From Lacibacter sediminis (GTDB taxonomy: Bacteria > Bacteroidota > Bacteroidia > Chitinophagales > Chitinophagaceae): a DNA stretch of 64,000 bases. Below, one piece after another: positions 17,941-27,238 of this stretch (within the stretch, counting starts at the first letter, position 1; every line of letters begins with the position of its first letter). The notes beneath the pieces are model-generated. The model searched no databases. It saw only the letters and a program-made list of their open reading frames with translations, and was not told the origin of the DNA. The stretch spans positions 1,426,001-1,490,000 of the forward strand of contig NZ_CP060007.1 of assembly GCF_014168535.1 (NCBI RefSeq), read 5' to 3'. Made by a program: the position numbers and the translations under genes.

Positions 17941-18513
17941 TTAACTGCTTTTAAGATGATAACAATGTCTGCACCTGGGCTCGTACTTATCTTTTTCACC
18001 GAGTACGACTTGTCCGCCCTCGCTTGAGGTGCGGTAAGAGTAATTGGCAATATTTCCACACACTACACAGATCGCATGCAGCTTGGTTATGTAATCAGCC
18101 ACAGCAAGTAAGTTGGGCATTTGCCCGAAAGGCTGTGCTTTATAATCCATGTCAAGGCCTGCAACAATAACACGGGCACCACGTAAAGCCAGTTGCTCGC
18201 ATACATTGGTAATTTCAGGATCAAAGAACTGAGCCTCATCAATGCCAATTACTTCCACATCCTGCGACAGTAACAATATTTTTTGTGAATTATCGATAGG
18301 GGTTGATTGAATGGCGTTCTCATCATGCGATACAATTTTTACATCATCATAACGGACATCAACAGCCGGTTTAAATATCTCCACCTTTAGATTGGCAATG
18401 CGTGCCCGCTTTAAACGCCGTATAAGTTCTTCTGTTTTTCCACTGAACATGGAGCCACAGATCACTTCAATCCAGCCTCTCCGGTCGCCTTTTATATTCG
18501 GTTCAATAAACAT
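17941..18513 (-). CDS. tdk: Thymidine kinase (TK1-like)
   Basis: A 190-residue salvage enzyme phosphorylating thymidine. The P-loop GSMFSGKT is at residues 20-27, the Walker B/catalytic segment is GIDEAQFF, and the zinc-binding cysteines are in CVVCGN and CRHCYH. I choose the ATG at 18513 rather than the longer frame from 18588, because a TACTTTTG promoter box at 18569-18576 lies inside that extension. It is divergent from the unknown gene at 18587 and heads the minus-strand run into the ccm genes. Confidence 0.93.
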   Translation of the reverse strand: MFIEPNIKGDRRGWIEVICGSMFSGKTEELIRRLKRARIANLKVEIFKPAVDVRYDDVKIVSHDENAIQSTPIDNSQKILLLSQDVEVIGIDEAQFFDPEITNVCEQLALRGARVIVAGLDMDYKAQPFGQMPNLLAVADYITKLHAICVVCGNIANYSYRTSSEGGQVVLGEKDKYEPRCRHCYHLKSS

Positions 18514-18568
18514 TATCAATATTTTATGCCAAACTGTTTGTAACTTAACGGCAAATTTCCAATACCGC

Positions 18569-18576
18569 CAAAAGTA
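18569..18576 (-). promoter_or_regulatory. -7 box of the tdk promoter
   Basis: The minus strand reads TACTTTTG. It ends 55 bases before the ATG at 18513 and decides against the upstream start at 18588. Confidence 0.6.
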
Positions 18577-18586
18577 AGCACTATTC

Positions 18587-19396
18587 ATGGAACGAATTGC
18601 TTCTCTTATTGAACAATTACAACAGGCTCTTCAAAGAAACGCCGACGCAGCACAATTGCTGATCCTTACCAATATGCTTCGTGCAGAATTGGAACTGCAA
18701 TCTCAACAAAAACAAGAAACAATAGGTAGTAACCGTGTATCGGTAGTATTACCTGCTTCAAGAGTAACGTTGCCGGCGCAAGCAGCACCCGAAACTGTTA
18801 CTGCAACAAGACTTGTTCCGCCATCAGTGGTTAAAGTTGAAGAGAAGCCTGCAGAAAAAATTCTTGAAGTATTACAGATCGATGAAAGTGAAGTAGAAGC
18901 CGAATTGGAAGAGATACGTCAGAAAGCTGAGTTTGCAAAAAAAGTAGAAGCGCAGCAACACCAGCATAAGCCGGTTTTATTGTTTGATGAAGAACCGGAA
19001 ATACCTACACTTATTCATCAGCCGAATTATCAAGAGCCGAAGAAGCCGGCACCTATTTCAAAAGAGGTGAACGAGATGAACAACGGCAAACAATTATCTC
19101 TCAACGAGCAACTGGGCGAACATAAAACTGAAGTAGGACATAAACTGAATGAAGGGTCTTCTATTAAAGATCTGAAAAAAGCGATTGGCATCAATGACCG
19201 GTTTGTATTTATCAATGAATTATTCCGTGGCGATGAAGTGATGTACGAACGAAGTATCAAGACCATCAATAATTTCTCCATCTATCCCGAAGCACAATAC
19301 TGGATGGAGCGTGAATTGAAAATTAAATTAGGTTGGGATAATGATCGTCCTGCCACGCAGGAATTTTATGCATTGGTGAAAAGACGTTTCTCCTGA
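18587..19396 (+). CDS. Conserved-looking protein of unknown function
   Basis: A 269-residue soluble protein that I do not recognise. Three parts can be seen. The N-terminal 60 residues are helical and glutamine-rich. A low-complexity middle (about 60-195) is rich in Pro, Glu, Lys and Val with coiled-coil-like stretches ([20 protein letters not shown]). A compact C-terminal domain follows (about 200-269, with [13 protein letters not shown] and [12 protein letters not shown]). No signal peptide or membrane segment is present. The last 31 bases overlap the kdtA gene on the other strand. It may be a lineage-specific cytoplasmic protein; no function is assigned. Confidence 0.7.
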   Translation: MERIASLIEQLQQALQRNADAAQLLILTNMLRAELELQSQQKQETIGSNRVSVVLPASRVTLPAQAAPETVTATRLVPPSVVKVEEKPAEKILEVLQIDESEVEAELEEIRQKAEFAKKVEAQQHQHKPVLLFDEEPEIPTLIHQPNYQEPKKPAPISKEVNEMNNGKQLSLNEQLGEHKTEVGHKLNEGSSIKDLKKAIGINDRFVFINELFRGDEVMYERSIKTINNFSIYPEAQYWMERELKIKLGWDNDRPATQEFYALVKRRFS

Positions 19397-20622
19397 AGCC
19401 AACTGAGTATGGCTGCGGTTGCCCCCGCATTTTCTTTTACATAATTTTCTGCAATTGTTCCTGCTGCTGATATATTCATTTGCAGCATAACTTCTTTTAA
19501 TTCCCTTGAATTGTTAACCGTAAAACTTCCACCCAGTTTTTTTAAGTCTACACTTTCTTTGAACTTTTCAAAATTAGGTCCGGTTATCACAGGCTTGCCA
19601 TAAACGGCTGCTTCCAAAATATTATGATGACCGCTTTTATTGAAACCTCCTCCTACATGACAAACCGATGCGTATTTGTAGAGGCGGGAGAGATAGCCGA
19701 TGTTATCAATGATAAGAGTGCGGTAAGTTTTGAGTGGTGAGAGGTTACTTGAAAACTCCGAAAAGGTAATTGCTTTAGGGAACAAATTTTTTAAGCGATT
19801 GATATTTTCTGCTTTGATCTCATGCGGCGCAATAATGAGTTTGTGTTGATTGCCTGCCTGCATCCATTCAGCAAGAATGGTTTCGTCTTCAGCCCAGGTG
19901 CTGCCTGCCACCATTACAGCATCAGTTCCACAAAATATATCAGCCGGCTCAACCGGTTTCCAATGTTCAGCTGCAGTGATCACCCGATCGAATCTTGTGT
20001 CGCCAGCCACAGTTGTTTTGTCGCCCAAGCCAATGCGATCTAATAATTCTTTTGAAGCTGCATTTTGTACAAACAGATGTGAAAACTGATGCAGCATATT
20101 GCGGTTAAATCCGCCCCACCATTGAAAGAACGGTTGCGACGAACGAAAAATGCCCGACACTAAAATGGTTTCGATCTTCCTGTTATTTAACTCAGCAAGA
20201 TAATAATGCCAGAACTCATACTTCACGAAAATCGCCAGCTTCGGCTGAACAATATCGATGAAAGCAGCAGCATTTTCCCTTGAATCAAACGGCAGGTACA
20301 TCACATGATCTGCTCCCATATAATTCTTCCTTACTTCATAACCCGAAGGAGAGAAGAATGTCAACAGGAGTTTGGAATTGGGATATTGGGATTTGATCCC
20401 TTCAATAATTGGCCGACCTTGTTCAAATTCTCCAAGGGAAGCACAATGCATCCAGATAACAGGTTGCCCCGGTTCAGTTTTCCAATTTGCAGCTAATTTC
20501 TGCTGCCAGTTTTTACGCCCGTCCACCCATTTTCTGGCTTTGCCGTTCCAATTGGCTGCCAGTTTAATTCCTGTTTTGTAGGCGACCCGAAATATGTTGT
20601 AAAAGAAGATCATGCGCCACAA
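19366..20622 (-). CDS. waaA: 3-deoxy-D-manno-octulosonic acid transferase
   Basis: A 418-residue inner-membrane-associated GT-B enzyme (KdtA) that adds KDO to lipid A precursor, so the cell makes a lipopolysaccharide core. An N-terminal membrane anchor (MIFFYNIFRVAY) is followed by the family motifs WMHCASLGEFEQGRP and FVKYEFWHYYL, and by GGGFNKSGHHNILEAAVYG in the nucleotide-sugar-binding half. ATG codons at 20622 and 20613 are both possible starts. It overlaps the unknown gene at its 3' end and is divergent from the aminotransferase that begins the sugar cassette. Confidence 0.92.
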   Translation of the reverse strand: MWRMIFFYNIFRVAYKTGIKLAANWNGKARKWVDGRKNWQQKLAANWKTEPGQPVIWMHCASLGEFEQGRPIIEGIKSQYPNSKLLLTFFSPSGYEVRKNYMGADHVMYLPFDSRENAAAFIDIVQPKLAIFVKYEFWHYYLAELNNRKIETILVSGIFRSSQPFFQWWGGFNRNMLHQFSHLFVQNAASKELLDRIGLGDKTTVAGDTRFDRVITAAEHWKPVEPADIFCGTDAVMVAGSTWAEDETILAEWMQAGNQHKLIIAPHEIKAENINRLKNLFPKAITFSEFSSNLSPLKTYRTLIIDNIGYLSRLYKYASVCHVGGGFNKSGHHNILEAAVYGKPVITGPNFEKFKESVDLKKLGGSFTVNNSRELKEVMLQMNISAAGTIAENYVKENAGATAAILSWLQEKRLFTNA

Positions 20623-20700
20623 ATCTAAGAGGAAAGGAATTGGTGAGAAAAACTTAACTCTTTACACCTGTGTTTCAGAGGCTAAACGCCTTTTTTGCCG

Positions 20701-20708
20701 TACTTTCG
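20701..20708 (+). promoter_or_regulatory. -7 box upstream of the nucleotide-sugar cassette
   Basis: TACTTTCG (the TTCG variant of the Bacteroidota -7 box), ending 23 bases before the ATG of the aminotransferase. The -33 element is not clear. Confidence 0.5.
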
Positions 20709-20731
20709 CCCCCGTTTAAACAAGCTTATTT

Positions 20732-21883
20732 ATGCGACCTATACAGATGGTTGACCTAAAGCAGCAATACCTTGCAATTAAGCAGGAAGTAGACGCTGCA
20801 GTTTTAGATGTTCTCGACAGTTCAGCCTTTATTAATGGCAAACCCGTGCAGGATCTGGCCGGTGATTTAAGCCAATATCTCGGTTCAAAACATACGATTC
20901 CATGTGCGAACGGAACCGATGCTTTGCAGATTGCCATGATGGCATTGAACCTGCAACCTGGTGACGAAGTGATTACAGCTTCGTTTACTTACATTGCCAC
21001 TGTAGAAGTGGTGGCATTGCTTCGTTTGAAACCGGTCTTTGTGGAAGTTGATCCAAAGACTTTCTGTATTGATCCGGAAGCGATCCGTAAAGCAATAACT
21101 CCAAAAACAAAAGCGATTGTTCCGGTTCACTTGTATGGTCATGCCGCCAATATGGATGAGATCATGAAAATCGCTGCAGAACATAATCTGTATGTGATCG
21201 AGGATAATGCGCAGGCCATTGGTGCTGATTATATTTATGCCGATGGATCGAAAAAGAAAACAGGTTCAATTGGTACAATCGGCTGCACTTCATTCTTCCC
21301 ATCAAAGAATTTAGGTTGTTATGGTGATGGCGGTGCGATGTTTACTAACGATGATGCGTTGGCTGATCAATTAAAGATGGTAGCGAACCACGGACAAAAA
21401 GTGCGTTACTATCATGAAGTGGTTGGTTGCAATTCACGCCTGGATACTGTACAAGCTGCAGTATTAAAAATCAAACTGAAAAAACTCGATGAATATATAG
21501 CAGCACGTCGTAAGGCTGCAGATTATTATGATGCTGCATTTGCAGGTCATAAAAACATCACAACTCCTTATCGTGCCCCGTACAGCAACCATGTGTTTCA
21601 TCAATACACATTAATACTGGATGGATTTGATAATGTTGCAGAAGTAAGAAATGGGTTGAATGCTTATTTGGCTGAGCAGAAAATTCCGTCGATGATTTAT
21701 TATCCGGTGCCTGCTCATCGTCAGCAAATGTTTGCATCATTCGGTGGTGCAGATTTTAATTTGCCAATTACTGATTGGTTAACTGATCGTGTAATTTCTT
21801 TACCGATGCATACGGAATTGGAAGAAGAGCAATTGCAGTTGATCACAAGCAAATTGTTGGAATATCTTAATACAAAATCATAA
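20732..21883 (+). CDS. DegT/DnrJ/EryC1/StrS family sugar aminotransferase
   Basis: A 383-residue PLP-dependent enzyme that transaminates a keto nucleotide sugar. The PLP lysine is K192 in FFPSKNLGCYGDGG; EDNAQAIGA and GTDALQIAM are also family motifs. Such enzymes act on 3- or 4-keto sugars for O-antigen or capsule. WbpE, WecE and related enzymes cannot be separated by eye. It opens a same-strand cassette and is 14 bases upstream of the UDP-glucose dehydrogenase gene, so it probably shares its transcript. A downstream 6-dehydrogenase could lead to a substrate for it (inference). Confidence 0.88.
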   Translation: MRPIQMVDLKQQYLAIKQEVDAAVLDVLDSSAFINGKPVQDLAGDLSQYLGSKHTIPCANGTDALQIAMMALNLQPGDEVITASFTYIATVEVVALLRLKPVFVEVDPKTFCIDPEAIRKAITPKTKAIVPVHLYGHAANMDEIMKIAAEHNLYVIEDNAQAIGADYIYADGSKKKTGSIGTIGCTSFFPSKNLGCYGDGGAMFTNDDALADQLKMVANHGQKVRYYHEVVGCNSRLDTVQAAVLKIKLKKLDEYIAARRKAADYYDAAFAGHKNITTPYRAPYSNHVFHQYTLILDGFDNVAEVRNGLNAYLAEQKIPSMIYYPVPAHRQQMFASFGGADFNLPITDWLTDRVISLPMHTELEEEQLQLITSKLLEYLNTKS

Positions 21884-21897
21884 ACAGAAATTAACAA

Positions 21898-23208
21898 ATG
21901 AAAATCGCAGTAGTAGGAACAGGTTATGTTGGATTAGTAACGGGAACTTGTTTTGCAGAAACAGGCAACCAGGTTATATGTGTTGATATTGACAAAAGCA
22001 AAGTTGATAAGTTATCGAACGGGCAAATCACTATTTACGAACCCGGTTTGGAGAAAATATTTCTCCGTAACCTGAAGGAAGGTCGTTTGCATTTCACAAC
22101 CAACCTTGCAGAAGGTGTAAAAGATGCAGCCATTGTATTTCTTGCGTTGCCAACTCCTCCCGGTGAAGATGGTAGTGCCGATCTGAAATACATTTTAGGT
22201 GTGGCTGATGATCTTGGAAAAATTCTCACCGATTATAAAGTGATTGTTGATAAGAGTACCGTGCCGGTTGGTACTGCTGATAAAGTGCAGGCAGCTATTG
22301 CAAAGAATTTCAAAGGTGCATTTGCAGTAGTAAGTAATCCTGAGTTTTTGCGTGAAGGTGTGGCAGTTGAAGATTTCATGAAACCCGATCGTGTTGTTGT
22401 TGGAACAAGTGATGAACGTGCAAAAAAAGTAATGACAGAGTTGTATGCTCCGTTTGTACGCAGTGGCAACCCGGTAATTTTTATGGATGAGAAAAGTGCT
22501 GAGCTTACCAAGTATGCAGCTAACTCATTCCTTGCAGTGAAGATTTCGTTCATGAATGAAATTGCACGCTTATGCGAACGTCTTGGTGCAGATGTGGATA
22601 TGGTGCGGAAAGGTATTGGTAGTGATGAACGTATTGGAAAGCGCTTTTTGTTTCCGGGTATTGGTTATGGAGGAAGCTGTTTCCCTAAAGACGTACAGGC
22701 CTTGGTGAAATCGTCAAGCGAAGTGCAATATGATTTTGAAATATTGAATGCTGTGATGAAAGTGAACGAAGAACAGAAATTGTTCCTCATGCCAAAGATC
22801 AACTCGTATTTCAATAATGATTTGAAAGGAAAACGTTTTGCATTGTGGGGATTGGCATTTAAACCTAACACAGATGATATTCGTGAAGCACCGGCCTTAT
22901 ACATGATCGATGCGTTAACAGAAGCAGGTGCAACTGTGCATGCATATGATCCTGAGGCTATGCCCAATGTGAAACAAGTAGTTGGTGATAAAATCGATTT
23001 TGCACAAAACCAGTACGATGCATTGGAAAATGCAGATGCATTGATCATTGCAACTGAGTGGAGCGAATTCCGCACACCTGAGTTTGAAAAGATTTCTTCT
23101 ATGCTGAAGAACAAAGTGATTTTCGACGGACGTAACGTATATGACAGAGAACAAATGAAACAACTTGGGTTCTTCTACGAAAGCGTAGGAAGAGAGGCCG
23201 TAAAGTAA
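21898..23208 (+). CDS. ugd: UDP-glucose 6-dehydrogenase
   Basis: A 436-residue enzyme oxidising UDP-glucose to UDP-glucuronate with two NAD+. The N-terminal Rossmann motif GTGYVGLVTG is at residues 7-16, and the catalytic cysteine is C261 in GYGGSCFPKD. LWGLAFKPNTDDIREAP lies in the C-terminal domain. The UDP-glucuronate decarboxylase gene follows after 32 bases, which supports UDP-glucose as substrate. A second, distinct 6-dehydrogenase is encoded at 24276. Confidence 0.93.
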   Translation: MKIAVVGTGYVGLVTGTCFAETGNQVICVDIDKSKVDKLSNGQITIYEPGLEKIFLRNLKEGRLHFTTNLAEGVKDAAIVFLALPTPPGEDGSADLKYILGVADDLGKILTDYKVIVDKSTVPVGTADKVQAAIAKNFKGAFAVVSNPEFLREGVAVEDFMKPDRVVVGTSDERAKKVMTELYAPFVRSGNPVIFMDEKSAELTKYAANSFLAVKISFMNEIARLCERLGADVDMVRKGIGSDERIGKRFLFPGIGYGGSCFPKDVQALVKSSSEVQYDFEILNAVMKVNEEQKLFLMPKINSYFNNDLKGKRFALWGLAFKPNTDDIREAPALYMIDALTEAGATVHAYDPEAMPNVKQVVGDKIDFAQNQYDALENADALIIATEWSEFRTPEFEKISSMLKNKVIFDGRNVYDREQMKQLGFFYESVGREAVK

Positions 23209-23240
23209 TTCAAATTAACGAATAGCATAATAACAACATA

Positions 23241-24224
23241 ATGGATCGCAAACGAATTTTAATTACAGGTGCTGCAGGTTTTCTCGGTTCGCATTTATGC
23301 GACCGTGCAATTAAAGAAGGTTATCATGTAATTGCAATGGATAACCTTATTACCGGTGACTTGAAAAATATTGAACACTTGTTCAAGCTGGAGCAATTTG
23401 AGTTCTATCATCATGATATCACCAAGTTCATTCACATACCCGGCAAGCTGGATTATATCCTGCACTTTGCATCACCGGCAAGCCCGATCGATTATTTAAA
23501 AATTCCGATTCAGACTTTGAAAGTTGGTGCGCATGGTACGCACAACTGTTTAGGTTTAGCCAAAGCAAAAGGTGCACGCATTCTTGTTGCTTCAACTTCT
23601 GAAGTGTATGGCGATCCATTGGTGCATCCACAAACAGAAGAATACTGGGGAAATGTAAATCCTGTTGGTCCACGTGGCGTGTACGATGAAGCAAAACGTT
23701 TCATGGAAAGTATTACGATGGCGTATAACCGTTTTCATGGTGTTGAGACAAGGATCATCCGCATCTTTAATACCTACGGTCCACGTATGCGACTCAATGA
23801 TGGCCGTGCGTTACCTGCGTTTATTGGTCAGGCTTTACGTGGTGAAGATTTAACGGTGTTTGGAGACGGCAGTCAGACAAGAAGTTTTTGTTATGTAGAT
23901 GATTTGGTGGAAGGCATTTATCGTTTGCTCATGAGTGATTATGATATGCCGGTGAATATTGGTAACCCAACAGAAATTACGTTGAAGGAATTTGCAGAAG
24001 AAGTAATTAAACTGACAGGTACTACACAAAAAATTGTTTACAAAGATTTGCCTGTAGACGATCCGAAGCAACGTAAGCCGGATATTACAAAAGCAAAAGC
24101 ATTGCTTGGTTGGGAACCAAAAGTAAGTCGTGCAGAAGGATTGAAGATTACCTACGAATATTTCAAAAATCTTCCGCAGGAAGAGTGGAGCAAATTGCCG
24201 AAAGAGTTTGTCAGCATGAAATGA
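23241..24224 (+). CDS. UDP-glucuronate decarboxylase (UDP-xylose synthase type)
   Basis: A 327-residue extended short-chain dehydrogenase. It has GAAGFLGSH for NAD binding (residues 10-18), the serine/threonine site STSEVYG, and the YDEAKR catalytic Tyr-Lys pair. [16 protein letters not shown] and [10 protein letters not shown] are characteristic of UXS enzymes. It converts UDP-glucuronate from the preceding gene product into UDP-xylose or its 4-keto intermediate. It is a bona fide family member in length and motifs; which pentose product dominates cannot be told. Confidence 0.9.
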   Translation: MDRKRILITGAAGFLGSHLCDRAIKEGYHVIAMDNLITGDLKNIEHLFKLEQFEFYHHDITKFIHIPGKLDYILHFASPASPIDYLKIPIQTLKVGAHGTHNCLGLAKAKGARILVASTSEVYGDPLVHPQTEEYWGNVNPVGPRGVYDEAKRFMESITMAYNRFHGVETRIIRIFNTYGPRMRLNDGRALPAFIGQALRGEDLTVFGDGSQTRSFCYVDDLVEGIYRLLMSDYDMPVNIGNPTEITLKEFAEEVIKLTGTTQKIVYKDLPVDDPKQRKPDITKAKALLGWEPKVSRAEGLKITYEYFKNLPQEEWSKLPKEFVSMK

Positions 24225-24247
24225 TGAGTAATGAGTAATCAGTGATG

Positions 24248-24264
24248 AGTTTAAATCTGAAATC
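24248..24264 (+). repeat. Seventeen-base intergenic repeat, copy 1
   Basis: The sequence AGTTTAAATCTGAAATC is found again at 26632-26648. Both copies lie in gaps of the sugar cassette, a short distance before the next start codon. Confidence 0.6.
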
Positions 24265-24275
24265 AACAATCATTC

Positions 24276-25565
24276 ATGTATCAATCATTAATTAATAAAG
24301 AAAAGAAAGTTGCAGTCGTTGGGTTAGGCTATGTGGGATTGCCATTAGCATTGGAATTGGCTGCGCATATGCAGGTGATCGGCTTCGACATCAACAAGAA
24401 GCGTATTGACATGATGCAGCGGAACGAAGATCCCAGCAAGGAAGTTGAGGCTGATCGTTTTGCAGGGAAGGATATTGTATTTACAGATGATATCAATGTA
24501 TTGAAAGAAGCATCTTTCTTTATTGTGACTGTGCCAACGCCGGTTGATGATCATAAAGTTCCGGATCTGACACCGTTGGAAAAAGCAAGTGAGACTGTAG
24601 GTAAAGTGTTGAAGAAAGGTGATTATGTGATTTACGAAAGCACAACCTATCCCGGCTGTACAGAGGAAGATTGTATGCCGATTCTTGAACAGTTCTCCGG
24701 GTTAAAAGGAAAAGTTGATTTTAAGATTGGTTATTCACCTGAACGAATTAATCCGGGAGATAAACATCATACATTAAGCAACACCATCAAAATTGTTTCC
24801 GGTTGCGATGATGAATCGTTAAAGGAAATTGCTGCGGTTTATGAAAGTGTGGTGAAGGTTGGTGTACACCGTGCACCAAACATTAAAGTAGCAGAAGCAG
24901 GAAAAATCATTGAAAACGCACAACGTGATCTGAACATCTCATTGATGAACGAACTGTCGATCATCTTCGATCGTATCGGCATCAACACATTTGATGTAGT
25001 GGAAGCCGCAGGAACGAAATGGAATTTTCATAAATACACGCCGGGTTTGGTGGGAGGACATTGCATTGGCGTTGATCCATACTATTTAACCTACAAAGCA
25101 CAGCAACTTGGTTATAATTCAAAAGTAATTGCAAGCGGTCGTTTTGTAAACGATGAAATGCCTCGCTATGTAGCAAAGAAAATTATTCAGCACATTATTA
25201 AACATGCGCCAAATCCTGCTACTGCAAAAGTGTTGGTGCTGGGTGCAACGTTTAAAGAGAATGTAGCCGACATCCGTAATTCGAAAGTAGCGGATATGGT
25301 AAAAGAATTACTGGAATACAATGTTGCGGTTGACTTTGTTGATCCGCATGCTGATGCAACTGAAGTACATCATGAATATGGATTAACCCTTGCTGAAACT
25401 ATCGGCAATGGGTATGATGCAATTGTATTGGCAGTAGCACATCATCCGTACACAGCATTTACAGAAGACTACTTGTTGTCTATTGCTAATGAGCAAGCTA
25501 TGTTTGCTGATCTCAAAGGCATCTACCGTAATAAAATTTCGAAACTCAAATACTGGAGTTTATAA
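24276..25565 (+). CDS. UDP-N-acetylhexosamine-type 6-dehydrogenase (TviB/WbpA-like)
   Basis: A 429-residue nucleotide-sugar dehydrogenase with the Rossmann motif GLGYVGLPLA at residues 16-25 and catalytic cysteine C263 in GGHCIGVDPYY. The GHCIGVDPYYL form of the active site and ATFKENVADIRNSK point to the group oxidising UDP-GlcNAc or UDP-GalNAc rather than UDP-glucose (family knowledge). Its stop codon overlaps the rmlB start region, so the two are translationally linked. It could feed the aminotransferase at the front of the cassette with a uronic acid derivative (inference). Confidence 0.85.
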   Translation: MYQSLINKEKKVAVVGLGYVGLPLALELAAHMQVIGFDINKKRIDMMQRNEDPSKEVEADRFAGKDIVFTDDINVLKEASFFIVTVPTPVDDHKVPDLTPLEKASETVGKVLKKGDYVIYESTTYPGCTEEDCMPILEQFSGLKGKVDFKIGYSPERINPGDKHHTLSNTIKIVSGCDDESLKEIAAVYESVVKVGVHRAPNIKVAEAGKIIENAQRDLNISLMNELSIIFDRIGINTFDVVEAAGTKWNFHKYTPGLVGGHCIGVDPYYLTYKAQQLGYNSKVIASGRFVNDEMPRYVAKKIIQHIIKHAPNPATAKVLVLGATFKENVADIRNSKVADMVKELLEYNVAVDFVDPHADATEVHHEYGLTLAETIGNGYDAIVLAVAHHPYTAFTEDYLLSIANEQAMFADLKGIYRNKISKLKYWSL

Positions 25566-26629
25566 TGAGCACATTCGACAAAACAATATTGGTAACGGGC
25601 GGAGCCGGCTTTATCGGCAGTCATGTAATTCGCCTGTTTGTAAATAAATATCCCAATTACAAAATTGTAAATGGCGATGCATTGACCTACGCAGGCAACC
25701 TGGAGAATCTGAAAGATGTACAGGATAAACCAAACTATGCATTTGCGAAAATTGATATTACAGATGAAGCAGGTGTTGAACAGCTCTTCAATCAGTATCA
25801 TTTTGATGCAGTGATTCACCTGGCAGCGGAAAGTCATGTTGACCGCAGCATTCTTGATCCATTGGCATTTGTAAAAACAAATGTATTGGGTACTGCTATA
25901 TTACTGAATGCATGTCGCAAGCATTGGGCTGGTAATCATGAAGGCAAATTGTTCTATCATGTATCAACTGATGAAGTATATGGTTCCTTAGGCGAAACAG
26001 GCTTCTTTACTGAAGAAACCCCTTATGATCCGCATTCTCCTTACTCAGCATCGAAAGCTGCGTCTGATCATTTTGTAATGGCGTATCATGATACGTATGG
26101 TCTGCCGGTGGTGATGAGCAACTGCAGTAACAACTATGGATCACATCATTTCCCGGAAAAATTAATTCCGTTAATGATCAACAATATCAAAAACAACAAA
26201 CCGCTCCCGGTTTATGGTAAAGGCGAGAATGTGCGTGATTGGTTGTTTGTAGAAGATCATGCAAGAGCGATCGATACAATTTTCCATAACGGAAAACTTG
26301 GAGCAAGCTATAATGTGGGCGGCTTCAACGAATGGAAAAATATTGATCTCGTTCACTTGCTTTGCAGCATCATGGATAAAAAACTTGGTCGGGCAGCAGG
26401 TGAAAGCGCAAAGCTCATCACTTATGTAAAAGATCGTGCTGGTCATGATTTGCGTTATGCCATTGATGCAACCAAACTCAATAAGGAATTAGGCTGGAGT
26501 CCTTCTTTACAATTTGAAGAAGGATTGGAGAAAACCGTTGACTGGTATTTGAGTAATGAAGAATGGATCAATCACGTAACAAGCGGCGATTACCAGAAGT
26601 ACTATGATGCGCAATATGAAAAAAGGTGA
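25565..26629 (+). CDS. rmlB: dTDP-glucose 4,6-dehydratase
   Basis: A 354-residue extended SDR enzyme, the second step of dTDP-L-rhamnose synthesis. It has GGAGFIGSH (residues 12-20), HLAAESHVDRS, STDEVYG with the catalytic Asp-Glu pair, and YSASKAASD with the Tyr-Lys pair. It starts one base inside the stop codon of the preceding gene. rmlC and rmlD follow, while rmlA (glucose-1-phosphate thymidylyltransferase) is not in the window. Confidence 0.94.
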   Translation: MSTFDKTILVTGGAGFIGSHVIRLFVNKYPNYKIVNGDALTYAGNLENLKDVQDKPNYAFAKIDITDEAGVEQLFNQYHFDAVIHLAAESHVDRSILDPLAFVKTNVLGTAILLNACRKHWAGNHEGKLFYHVSTDEVYGSLGETGFFTEETPYDPHSPYSASKAASDHFVMAYHDTYGLPVVMSNCSNNYGSHHFPEKLIPLMINNIKNNKPLPVYGKGENVRDWLFVEDHARAIDTIFHNGKLGASYNVGGFNEWKNIDLVHLLCSIMDKKLGRAAGESAKLITYVKDRAGHDLRYAIDATKLNKELGWSPSLQFEEGLEKTVDWYLSNEEWINHVTSGDYQKYYDAQYEKR

Positions 26630-26631
26630 GT

Positions 26632-26648
26632 AGTTTAAATCTGAAATC
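26632..26648 (+). repeat. Seventeen-base intergenic repeat, copy 2
   Basis: Identical to 24248-24264. A partial echo (AAATCTGAAAT) follows at once, so the gap before rmlC is a small degenerate repeat. Confidence 0.6.
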
Positions 26649-26674
26649 GTAAATCATAAATCTGAAATTTTTCA

Positions 26675-27229
26675 ATGGCTTTTTTACAAACAGGTTTCCC
26701 TGGCTTGGTAGTGTTCGAACCAATCGTATTTGGCGATGAGCGGGGTTATTTCTTTGAATCATACAATCAGCAATCTTTTGAAAACGAAGGGTTGTATTAC
26801 AATTGGGTACAGGACAATCAATCCAGCTCTACTTACGGTGTTATTCGTGGCTTGCATTTTCAAAAAGGCGAACATGCACAAGCTAAACTGGTGCGTTGTT
26901 TAAGCGGAAAAATTTTAGACGTGGTAGTCGACCTGCGTAAAGATTCACCCACTTTTAAAAAAGTTTATGCTGTAGAATTGAATGCAGAGAAAAAGAATGC
27001 ATTGTTAGTGCCCCGTGGTTTTGCACATGGTTTTTCCGTGTTAAGCGAAACAGCTGAAGTATTATACAAGTGCGATAATTTCTACAATAAACAAAGCGAA
27101 GGTGGCTTGTTATATAATGATCCTTCGTTAAAAATTGATTGGAAAATTGAAGCTGGTAAAGAGATTGTTTCAGGAAAAGATTTGATCAATTCAACAATGA
27201 GCGAATTACAGGAAGATAGTTTTTTTTAA
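26675..27229 (+). CDS. rmlC: dTDP-4-dehydrorhamnose 3,5-epimerase
   Basis: A 184-residue cupin-fold epimerase, the third step of dTDP-L-rhamnose synthesis. The catalytic histidine is H61 in IRGLHFQKGEHAQAKLVR; the segment PRGFAHGFSVLSE and the tyrosine-containing region near 130 complete the active site. Length and motifs are normal. It lies 45 bases after rmlB and nine bases before rmlD. Confidence 0.94.
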   Translation: MAFLQTGFPGLVVFEPIVFGDERGYFFESYNQQSFENEGLYYNWVQDNQSSSTYGVIRGLHFQKGEHAQAKLVRCLSGKILDVVVDLRKDSPTFKKVYAVELNAEKKNALLVPRGFAHGFSVLSETAEVLYKCDNFYNKQSEGGLLYNDPSLKIDWKIEAGKEIVSGKDLINSTMSELQEDSFF

Positions 27230-27238
27230 CTTTCACAT

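Noticed and set aside
24225..24275. Tandem-looking ATGAGTAATGAGTAATCAGTGATGAGT before the second 6-dehydrogenase
   Set aside because: Too short and irregular to call a tandem repeat or CRISPR unit; only the 17-base word shared with the rmlC gap is reported.
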